Source: CAWGMT01 sp963823675 (GTDB taxonomy: Bacteria; Planctomycetota; Planctomycetia; Isosphaerales; Isosphaeraceae). Taken from it: a stretch of DNA of 64,000 nucleotides. Below are positions 36,962-46,868 of this stretch, piece by piece. The notes under the pieces are model-generated. The model was not told where the DNA came from and made no database searches. It saw only the letters and a program-made list of their open reading frames with translations. Numbering within the stretch: the first letter of the stretch is position 1; each line of letters begins with the position of its first letter. The stretch spans positions 124,001-188,000 of the forward strand of contig CAWGMT010000021.1 of NCBI GenBank assembly GCA_963823675.1, in the 5' to 3' direction. The position numbers and the translations under genes were made by a program.

Positions 36962-37834
36962 ATGGAACCGCTCGCAGCCAATCCGGTGGGTCGCTGGCGA
37001 TACCCGCGCCTGAGCGTGCGCACCATGATCGCGCTCGTCCTCATTACGGGTGCAGGCGTCGGCTGGCTGATCCGCAGCGCGCGCATTCAGCGCGAGGCCG
37101 TCGCCGCGCTCCAGAAAAACGGAGGCGCCGTCAATTACAACTGGGAGGTGATCGACGGCAAACCGATTCCGGGCGGGAAACCTCCGGTGCCACGCTGGCT
37201 CGTCGATCTCGTGGGAATCGACTATTTCGGCCACGTCACCGATGTCACCCTGATGTGGACGACGTCGGTGCCGCCGGACGCCCGGATCGCACCGTTAGAG
37301 CAACTCACTCGCCTCGAGGGCGTGCACGTCTTCGCGCCCTTCGGCGACGCCGAGCTGGCGCGACTCGAGGGGCTCAAAAACCTCTCGGCCTTGACCCTCG
37401 GAGGGGCCGATGTCACCGACCTGGGGCTCCGTCACCTGAAAGGCTTGCACAGCCTCTCGGTCCTCAGCCTCGTCGGCACCGAGATCACGGACGCCGGGCT
37501 AGCGCGCCTGGGCGGCCTGACCAGCATTCACTACCTCGACGTGGGCAGGACCCAGGTCACCGACGCCGGGCTGCCACATCTCAAGGGCCTCGCCGACCTC
37601 TCCTTTCTCGACCTCTACGACACGCGAGTCACCGATCGCGGCCTTGCGCACTTGAAGGGGCTCTCGAACCTCACGTTCCTCCGCTTGGAGAGCACTCGCA
37701 TCAGCGACGCCGGCCTCGCTCACTTGAAGGGCCACGCCAAACTGTCCAGGCTCGACCTCCGCCACACCCAGGTCACCGCTGACGGAGTGAATGACTTGAA
37801 GCACGCTTTGCCGCGCCTGACCGTCAGGTACTGA
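36962..37834 (+). CDS. Leucine-rich-repeat protein with N-terminal TM anchor
   Basis: 290 residues from the ATG at 36962 (GAGGA a few bases upstream). One TM helix near the start (YPRLSVRTMIALVLITGAGV) follows a basic leader. The rest is about eight ~24-residue LRR units of the form LTDxGLxHLKGLxxLxxLxL, for example VTDAGLPHLKGLADLSFLDL and ISDAGLAHLKGHAKLSRLDL. This layout (QREAVAALxxxGG after the helix) is common in planctomycetes. It is probably anchored with the LRRs outside, as a binding surface; ligand unknown. Confidence 0.8.
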   Translation: MEPLAANPVGRWRYPRLSVRTMIALVLITGAGVGWLIRSARIQREAVAALQKNGGAVNYNWEVIDGKPIPGGKPPVPRWLVDLVGIDYFGHVTDVTLMWTTSVPPDARIAPLEQLTRLEGVHVFAPFGDAELARLEGLKNLSALTLGGADVTDLGLRHLKGLHSLSVLSLVGTEITDAGLARLGGLTSIHYLDVGRTQVTDAGLPHLKGLADLSFLDLYDTRVTDRGLAHLKGLSNLTFLRLESTRISDAGLAHLKGHAKLSRLDLRHTQVTADGVNDLKHALPRLTVRY

Positions 37835-37838
37835 GTCA

Positions 37839-38000
37839 AATTCTCTCGGCGGCGGTCGCTGGGTTCTCGGTGATGGATAACCATCTGCACGTGCTGGTGC
37901 GGTTGGATCCGGACTGAGCAAGGGCCGCCTTTTCGGCCGCTTCCTCGCGGCCAGCCGGCAGCGCCTTCGAGAAGTCGCCGAGAGCCGGATCCGCGGTTTT
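37839..38000 (+). pseudogene. Decayed RAYT fragment, internal plus C-terminal pieces
   Basis: The sequence gives AAVAGFSVMDNHLHVLVRLDPD, then a stop and, in another frame, KGRLFGRFLAASRQRLREVA. Both match the intact RAYT at 33.4 kb (IAVGGFSVLDNHLHLLVRLD; EGRLLGRFLAASRQRLREVA), but the ~250 residues between them are deleted. It begins right after the LRR gene stop. Confidence 0.75.
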
Positions 38001-38040
38001 CGGGCATCTCACACGCAAGCGGTTTAGCCAATTGATCCTA

Positions 38041-38170
38041 TCACCGCGAAGACGCCAAGAGCGCGAAGGGAAGGGAAGAAGCAATGAATGTGCGGCATCA
38101 ATCGCATGGTTAATGATTGATGAGCGGGATCGCGGTATTTCTTGGCGCTCTTCGCGCCTTGGCGGTGAAT
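38041..38170. repeat. Inverted repeat with shuffled GCCAAGAGCGCGAAG arms
   Basis: tcaccgcgaagacgccaaga at 38041 and cttggcgctcttcgcgcc ... ggcggtgaat at 38141-38170 are complementary apart from rearranged blocks, separated by ~75 bp. It lies between the two RAYT pieces. No coding signal. Confidence 0.45.
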
Positions 38171-38189
38171 CTCTGACTTCACACCGATC

Positions 38190-38301
38190 TGGTCGAAGGA
38201 TTGCGATTTCTTCGCGGCAAGCCGGCAGCGCATTCGGGAAGTCGCCGGGCGCCTGGGCCTGCGACGAGTGCCCAACCTGGGCGGATGCGTGGCGACCTGA
38301 C
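38190..38301 (+). pseudogene. Second decayed RAYT C-terminal fragment
   Basis: Frame: RFFAASRQRIREVAGRLGLR, then RVPNLGGCVAT and a stop (38299-38301). It aligns with the end of the intact RAYT (FLAASRQRLREVAERLGLRR, AVNLGGCRVT). It is only the last ~35 residues; the rest is gone. Confidence 0.7.
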
Positions 38302-38401
38302 AAGGACACGAAGGTCCGATCGCGAGCCGATTTTGGGATCGTCCAGGGGGTCAGACCTAGTTTCAAGTTTTTACTTGCCGTCTGCCGGTGTGTCTGTTGG
38401 T

Positions 38402-38692
38402 ATGGAGGGCATGCCACGACGATTACGGCCCCAGTATCCTGACGCGATCTACCACCTCATGGCCCGCGGCAACGGGCGTCAGGACATCGTCTGCGATGAC
38501 TTCGACCGCGATCGGCTCCAAGACCACCTGGGCAAAGCCGCCAGCCGCTGTTCGTGGCGGGTTTATGCTTTCGTGATCATGTCCAATCACCTGCACGTCG
38601 TGCTCAAGACGCCCCAGCCCAACCTCGCCCGCGGCATACAGGCGCTCTCTCTCTTGCGCACAGTTGCACGGCGGCGACCAACGCCGAGCTGA
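38402..38692 (+). pseudogene. Truncated REP-associated transposase of a different subgroup
   Basis: From the ATG at 38402: MEGMPRRLRPQYPDAIYHLM, then ARGNGRQDIVCDDFDRDRL, and the HUH motif VIMSNHLHVVLKTPQPNLAR. This is the N-terminal half of a RAYT of the YHLMARGNGRQDIF type, different from the one at 33.4 kb. After about residue 80 the sequence leaves the family (LSLLRTVARRRPTPS) and the half with the catalytic Tyr is missing, so it is inactive. Confidence 0.7.
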
Positions 38693-38734
38693 CGGCCTGT
38701 GCGTGCGCAAGGTAATCGACGTGAAATTCGGGAG

Positions 38735-39041
38735 TTTTGAGCAACTTATCAGAAAGGTCTACCTTGGTGCCGTGGTGATCTTGATCAGCGCCATGCGGCA
38801 AGGTCCAACGCCGCGCCGGGTCCACGAGCTTGCAACGCTGTTTGGCGTGGACCGGGCGACCGTCGCGCGATGGCAGGCCTTCTGGCGCGACTACATAGAG
38901 TGTCAGGGAACGGAACGCTCGTTCAATGTACCGAGACGTGCAGCCCACGACGCCGGAGCGGCGGTGAGCGGTTCAGCCGTCTCCGTTCCTCGGGTAGAGT
39001 CGCCGACTAAGCCGAAGGATGTCGCCGATACCGTTGCGTGA
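38735..39041 (+). pseudogene. DUF6431/transposase-like helix-turn-helix fragment
   Basis: The stretch SFEQLIRKVYLGAVVILISA, MRQGPTPRRVHELATLFGVD, RATVARWQAFWRDYI has the order seen in DUF6431-like proteins of planctomycetes, where a zinc-binding N-terminus comes first. Here that part and a proper start are absent and the downstream sequence is low-complexity. It fuses straight on to the truncated RAYT, consistent with a rearrangement junction near 38.7 kb. Confidence 0.5.
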
Positions 39042-39355
39042 GAGGGCGCGCCCCTTGGTGGCGATGTGGTAACGGAGGCCGGCAGCGGTGAAGATCGGCG
39101 TCGGGGACGGCGCGGTGCCCGGCCGAGCCCCCGGTGGGTTTTCCGCTTGCCGGCTGCGTCGTGGCGGTGTGTAATGAAATTCAGCGGCTCTGACAATAGG
39201 GGGACTGGCTTCGAGCCTTCGAGGGGTCTGTTCCCCGATTTTCAGAGCTTGTAAGGGAGAGAATTCTGCCGCCCGCTCCGCGGGCTTCCCGACCTCGGCT
39301 TGCTCCGCGGGCTGCCGGAACGGACGATCGAACCGACGCAGACGGAACAATCACA
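39042..39355. other. Intergenic debris between mobile fragments and the WD40-like gene
   Basis: No gene is supported. It contains the fragment ggggtctgttccccgattttc (39227-39247), reminiscent of the terminal module of repeat C, and short reading frames rich in Arg/Pro that have no family features. Confidence 0.35.
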
Positions 39356-41378
39356 TTGTATTCGCTAGCGCGATCTCTCTGGGTCCTCATCGCCTTCATC
39401 TCGGTCCTGCCCGACGCGACATCGTGCCGGGCGGAGGGCCAGTCCGGCCGCCCCCCCGGGGGCTTGTCCGCAGCCTGGGTAGCACGGTCTACCGACACAC
39501 CGAGCCGATCGAACTCGCCTGCCTCGATCCGACCGGACGAACCCTGTACACGCTCTCTTACAAGGGGGTCTATGCCTGGGACCTCGAGACGGGCGAGTCG
39601 CGTCTCGTCTTCCACGCTGAGCGAGTGCGCAACTCCCTGTCCATCTCACCCGACGGGCGCCGGATCGCCTCGATCGCCGGGAATGCCGCCGGGCTGTGGG
39701 ATGCGACCACGGGGGACCCGATCCGGGAATTCGACTCCGACGATTCGCCCGGCCATATCGCCTTCCGGCCGGACGGCCGGGGCGTGCTCTTCTTCTCGCG
39801 CGAGTCGATCGAGTACCGATCGCTCGACGGGAAGGAGAGCCGGATCCTCGGCAAGAGGGCGAAGTTCTGCTGGCCGGCCTTCGCTCCTGGCGGCGGATGG
39901 TTCGCCGTATCGCTCCTCGACGAGTCCGAGCCGGAGAGATCGCGATTTACGACGTGGAGAGCTTGCGGAGGACGGTTGTCCTTCGCGTCGGCCCCGCGGC
40001 CATCGGCGAGTCGCCGAACGGCCTGCGCATGCTGCGAGTCGGGATCTCCGCCGACGGCCGCCGCATTGCGGTCCCGGCCGGGGACGGGTCGATCGCGATC
40101 CGGGAGGTGGTCAATGGGAAAGTCGTGCGATCGTTGCAGCCAGCAGCCGGGACGCACCCGCCCAAGGAGGACGACTGCCGCTATCTGCTGTTCACGAAGG
40201 AAGATCGGCAACTGCTCGCGGGTACGGCCGCGGGAACGATCCGGCGGTGGGAAGTCGGGACCGGCCGGGAACTCGCCCCGATGCGGGCGCACCGCGATGC
40301 CGTCCGGTCCCTGCACCTGACCCCCGAGGGCGGGCGGCTCATCTCCACATCCGCCGACGGTACGATCCGGCGCTGGGAGGTCGCGACCGGGCGGGAACTG
40401 CCGCCGCCCGACGGTTACAGCGGATCGCTCCACGCGCGGCTCGGTCCGAGGGGGGAGACGGTCCTGCTCCTTGACGGCGCGGGCCGGATGGACATTTGGG
40501 ATCTGGGCACCGGCCGGATCCGCACGCCGATCCGGCCGCGGGGCAACCTGAACATCGAGACGCCGTGGGTGGAGCCGCTGTTCGGGTTCACGGGGGACGG
40601 GCGGCAGGTCTACGTGGCGCAGAGCCAAGGGAAGATCGAGATGTATGACGCCGGCAGCGGCCGGCCAGCGGGCTCCCTCGTGTTGCCGGCCCATGACGCG
40701 AGGCCGAAGGATCTGCGCTCGTGCATCAGTGCGCCCGACGGCGGGTCGTTCGTGGTCAATCGCGGCCCCCGGCAACGCCGGATCCGGGCGTCGGATGGCG
40801 CCCCCCTCTGGGAATCGCCCGACCTGACCCCACGCGGCCTCTGCTACCCGCCGGCCCTGACGAGAGATGGCAAAGGCATCGTCCTCGCCGTGACCACCTA
40901 CGACAAGCCCGGCACCGGCTCCCGAAATAAGCTCGAGCTGGTGCGGCTGGACCTGGCCAGCGGCAAGGTGGTCGCGCGGACGGAACTGAAGTCCGGCGTG
41001 GCCGGTTCCCCCTCGTTCTTCGACCAGCCTCGCCTCGACGCGGACGGACGGCTCGTGCTCCTGTGGTACAACATCTCCGAGTTCTTCCTGATCGATGCCC
41101 TCACGAACCGGCCGCTGCACCACTACGTCCAGGTCGGCGAGCGGCCGGACCTCTCGCCCGACGGCCGGCGGGTCGTCAGCTACTTCTCCGGACAGATTGC
41201 CGTTTACGATGCCGCGACCGGGAACCCTCTGTCCCGCCTGCCGATGGGCCGCCAGCAGACTGTGCAGTCGCTCCACGTCCTGCCGGACGGGCGGCACGTC
41301 TTTACCGCGGGCGACGGGAGCCACGCCTGCCTCTGGGACCTGGACGCGGCGCTGCCCGCGGAGGGCGGGCCCGAATAA
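39356..41378 (+). CDS. Exported WD40-like beta-propeller protein, two frameshifts
   Basis: A TTG at 39356 opens a signal peptide (YSLARSLWVLIAFISVLP). The frame moves in the run ccccccc-ggggg near 39455 and again near 39935 (...LLDESEP / GEIAIYDVESLRR). Joined length is about 673 residues. Blades show the WD-like pattern SISPDGRRIASIAGNAAGLW, HRDAVRSLHLTPEGGRLIST, SADGTIRRWEVATGRELPPP and VLPDGRHVFTAGDGSHACLW. It probably forms one or two propellers for protein binding outside the cytoplasm. No enzyme motif is visible. It is 386 bp upstream of the MuiA-type gene; co-regulation unproven. Confidence 0.7.
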
Positions 41379-41764
41379 TCCAGAAACGACCGTAGTGCAG
41401 GCGGGGTCCAGTTCGTCACCCTATGCACTCCGGCCCTTGTACGCTGGCGAGTCTGGCGCGGCCGTCGATTTCGCGAGAGCGCGAAAGCGGATTCGTTCGT
41501 TTGCTCCCGTGGCCAAGAATTCGGAGGTCGGGCTGGTGACAGCCCGGTGCCAATGCCTGGGCCTCGCTCGTTTGAAGGGTTGCTGCCTCGCAGCTCGGTG
41601 TCTCCCGCAGCATAAATATGGCGGGCATCCCTTCGAGATCGTCGTCGGTCGGACTCGAATAAAACCGCAGCGCGGCTCGTCCAATCGACAGGTACTGTGG
41701 AAGGACCCAGGCTCGCGGGCTTCGTCCGATTTCGACTGACTCTTCTCGACAGAGAGGACGAACC
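41379..41764. other. Intergenic region upstream of the MuiA-type gene
   Basis: No convincing gene. A 116-codon minus-strand frame (41416-41766) has no family features. Directly before the next ATG, cagagaggacgaacc supplies a GAGGA site. Confidence 0.4.
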
Positions 41765-44014
<2,250 letters not shown>

Positions 44015-44063
44015 CGCGCGGATGCAGCCTTCTCACCCGCTCAGGCGTTGGCCGGCAATCCGT

Positions 44064-44113
44064 GTCGCCTTTCGCTCCGCGAAAGGACGTTCTGTCGCGG
44101 AGCGAAAGACGAC
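44064..44113. repeat. Dispersed hairpin repeat D, copy 2
   Basis: Arms 44064-44082 (gtcgcctttcgctccgcga) and 44095-44113 (tcgcggagcgaaagacgac) differ at one of 19 positions, loop 12 nt. Same element as at 29111-29160. It lies 50 bp after the MuiA-type stop, so it could end both convergent transcripts. Confidence 0.7.
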
Positions 44114-44130
44114 TCTCGGGAAGGTTATTC

Positions 44131-44712
44131 TCAGCCAGTTCCTGAGGCGAATACGCGATCGACGGGTATTCGCCAGCCCGGTACGGCGGGTTCCGCGTCG
44201 GCCACCTGGCCGCGGGCGAACACAACTGGCTGATCGGGCGAGTCGGATCGATACTTGCTCACACGCTCGACGACTGGGTCTACGTCCCACGCGACGAGGG
44301 TGCCGGCGAGGAAGTAGTCGGCTCGCTTGGCGGCCATTGCGGCTTCGGCGGTTGCCGTGTAGTCGTTTTCGCTGCGAACTTCGACTGCGAAGGTTGGGGG
44401 GCCCTCCACGAATTGCATCAGATTATCCGGCAGGTCACCGACATGGAATGAAGCGTCGGGGGAGAATGACTCGCGCCCCGATGGAAGCTCGGGAATGGCG
44501 AACCCCATGCTGTCCGTGTACGCCACACCGCGGCCTGTCAGCTCGGAGTGATCGTCCAGGCTGCGGGCGATACGGAATGCGACTCGGTTGGGCTTATGTC
44601 CGGTGGCCATCAGATGGACGATCCTCCCACCGATCAACTCAGCCTTGCCCTCGGTTCGTGCGAGATCCGTCAATGTCTGCCGCCGCGAAACGGTCGATGT
44701 CGTCGCATTCAT
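44131..44712 (-). CDS. Uma2-family (DUF820) restriction-endonuclease-fold protein
   Basis: 193 residues from the ATG at 44712. Family elements in order: KAELIGGRIVHLMATGHKPN (glycine-rich start of the fold), FSPDASFHVGD (P-D catalytic Asp), FAVEVRSENDYTATAEAAMA (E-V-x-S in place of ExK), KRADYFLAGTLVAWDVDPVV. Uma2 proteins are very numerous in planctomycetes and cyanobacteria; they are predicted nucleases of uncertain role, sometimes linked to mobile DNA. It is flanked by dispersed repeats on both sides and convergent to the MuiA-type gene. Confidence 0.8.
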   Translation of the reverse strand: MNATTSTVSRRQTLTDLARTEGKAELIGGRIVHLMATGHKPNRVAFRIARSLDDHSELTGRGVAYTDSMGFAIPELPSGRESFSPDASFHVGDLPDNLMQFVEGPPTFAVEVRSENDYTATAEAAMAAKRADYFLAGTLVAWDVDPVVERVSKYRSDSPDQPVVFARGQVADAEPAVPGWRIPVDRVFASGTG

Positions 44713-44810
44713 GGCAGTCCTCCTGCTTGTGAGCGTGGTCGTCGTACACGCAATTTTACCAGAAGCACGAAGGTCGGCCAACGAAACGCTCAGACCCGGC
44801 GCGAAAACAA

Positions 44811-45016
44811 TTGTCGCCTTTCGCTGCGCGAAAGACGATTTTACGGGGAAGTCGGAGATCGGGGGACGGAGCCCCCTTCTACAGGGCCGCGGCGCATCGG
44901 CGCGTGGTGTTGCAGGAGATCGGGGGACAGAGCCCCCTCCTACAGGGGCGCGGCGCATCAGCACGTGGTGTTGTAGGAGCCGGCTCCGTCCGGCGATCTC
45001 AAGATGCGCGCATCCT
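44811..45016. repeat. Dispersed repeats D (partial) and C, copy 2
   Basis: gtcgcctttcgctgcgcgaa at 44811 is the left arm of repeat D with one change. Repeat C follows in inverted orientation: gagatcgggggacagagccc, cctcctacaggggcgcggcg, gcacgtggtgttgtaggagc and gatgcgcgcatcctgcgggg. The middle module is present twice, as at 25.5 kb. It lies in the 430-bp gap upstream of the second tethered sigma factor. Confidence 0.7.
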
Positions 45017-45143
45017 GCGGGGATGTTTCTGAGGAAGAATCCAGGATCGCGCTGCGAAGGTTTTTGTGAGGAATTCCGGCCTGCCGGCACAATATCATAG
45101 ACTCTCTGCGGACGGAACGGGCGGCAGAACAGGAAATCTTACA

Positions 45144-46576
45144 ATGGCAGCTCGTCGGGCTCACGCAATCGGTCGGTCTCTCGATACGCTCTTTCGGGTC
45201 GGCACGCTCGGCTCGTTGAGCGACGGCGAACTGCTCGAGTGCCTTACGTCAAGTTCAGACGCCGAAGAGGCCTTCCGGGCCATTGTCGAACGACACGCTC
45301 CGATGGTCCTGGGCTTGTGCCGAAGCCTGGTCAAGGACGCGCATGAGGCCGAGGACGCGTTTCAGGCGACATTTATGGTGCTTGTCCGCAAGGCGGGCTC
45401 GATTCGAAGGCGCGACACGATCGGGCCGTGGCTCTACGGAGTGGCCGGCAGGATCGCGCGCAAGGCTCGAGCCAGGTCGGCCCGGAGAGGCCGGATCGAA
45501 CGGCCGCTCTCCGAGGAGTTACCGGCGCGGGACGATCCCGCGGCGGATTGCGCGACGACCCTGAACACCCTCCACGAAGAGATCGCCAGGCTGCCGGAGC
45601 CCTTGCGCGTGCCGCTGGTGCTTTGCTGCCTTGAAGGAATGTGCTACGACACTGCCGCGCGGAGTCTCGGAGTCACCGAGCCCACGCTGCGCGGACGGCT
45701 TCATCGTGCCCGCAAGCGTCTGGCGGTGCAATTGCGGGGCGCGGAATCCATGCCTCGGCCCTGGGCGCGTCATTCGAATCATCGCGGTTTTTGCTTCCGC
45801 CCGTTTCGCCCAGCCTTGTCGAGTCAACCGTTCATCTCTCGTTGCGCTGGTCATCGATCAGCGGCCTTTCGACCGGCGCCGTTGCTGTTCCGGATGCGAT
45901 CGCGACTCTTGCTCAAGGAGTGATCCGTATGATGATGTTCCAAGCGTACAAGGCGTCGGCGGTGGGATTGCTGGTAGGCGCCGGACTTCTGGGGACCGTG
46001 GTGCTGGCACAACAAGGATCACACCACGCCGCCGATCAAGCTTCTGGGAATCAAGCGACCGCCAAAGAGTCATCCACCCAGAACAGCCCCCAGGCTCAGC
46101 CTGCACCGAAGCCCCACCTGAAAACGTATTACAAGCTGGTTGCTGAAACTACCTATTCCGTCCGAACTATGGAGAAGCAACGGCAACTCGATGCCAAGAC
46201 ACGCCAGATTCGAGAACGGCTGAAACAAGAGATCGTATCGGATCGTGACGACCTTCCTCTCGACGAGCTCTTGAAGCACATCAAGCAATCTACGGCAGAC
46301 GCGGCATTTCCCGGAATTCCAATTTATGTAGATCCCGTCGGACTGCAAGACGCCAATGCAGGCATCGCGTCGCGAGTTCAAATTCCCAAGAAAGGGTCGG
46401 TGGAATTCGTCCTCTCGTTCGCACTTCGAGAGTTGCGCCTCTCGTACACGGTGCAGGACGGGTTTCTGATGATCAGCTCGCGCGACGATATCACCGATCG
46501 CAAGTTGAATGACCTTGATGACAAAGTAGATCGGATCCTGCGGGCACTGGAGCGGCTGGAGAAGACGAAGATGTGA
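45144..46576 (+). CDS. Second membrane-tethered ECF sigma factor with STN-like domain, frame-shifted
   Basis: ATG at 45144 with AGGAAA upstream. Region 2: DAEEAFRAIVERHAPMVLGL, then EAEDAFQATFMVLVRKAGSI; region 4: LPEPLRVPLVLCCLEGMCYD, then AARSLGVTEPTLRGRLHRAR. The frame changes near 45740 in the cgggg run after LAVQLRG; the other frame continues with ESTVHLSLRWSSISGL, a TM helix (YKASAVGLLVGAGLLGTVVL), and an STN-like domain (DDLPLDELLKHIKQSTADAA, IPIYVDPVGLQDANAGIA, LRLSYTVQDGFLMISSRDD), ending in a short coiled helix (LDDKVDRILRALERLEK). Joined length about 477. Same plan as the sigma factor at 20.2-22.4 kb, so the frame break is probably an error. Confidence 0.8.
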
Positions 46577-46868
46577 CTCCATGCGTGGATCATCGTTGCT
46601 GGCCGGATATCCGCCTTGCTTTCCCTGCCAAGCTGAGTAAGATCCACATCGCGGCGGTCCCTTGGCGGCGGGTTCGGTCTGTTGACCGTGTAAGACCTGC
46701 CTGTTCCAGGCTCGGTTTTCCAGCAATTCTCGTAGCCGGGTGTCTGGTAGGGGCCGATTTGTCAGATCTGCCGATGGCCGGCATGGCCGTCGACCGCGGT
46801 GACTCGTCTCGCTTGTCGCTCGCAATCCAGTCGCGGTCGGCTCACTCCAAGGATGGAGACGATCGAAC
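46577..46868. other. Intergenic region, no gene supported
   Basis: Between the tethered sigma factor and the PpiC lipoprotein. Reading frames here have no family features. The 3' end aaggatggagacgatcgaac provides a GGAG site for the next gene. Confidence 0.4.

Noticed and set aside
38903..39196. 97-codon minus-strand frame near mobile debris
   Set aside because: Arg/Pro/Ser-rich with no family signature; composition matches non-coding translation.
39570..41324. 584-codon minus-strand reading frame
   Set aside because: Antisense of the WD40-like gene; blade repeats on the plus strand prove the coding strand.
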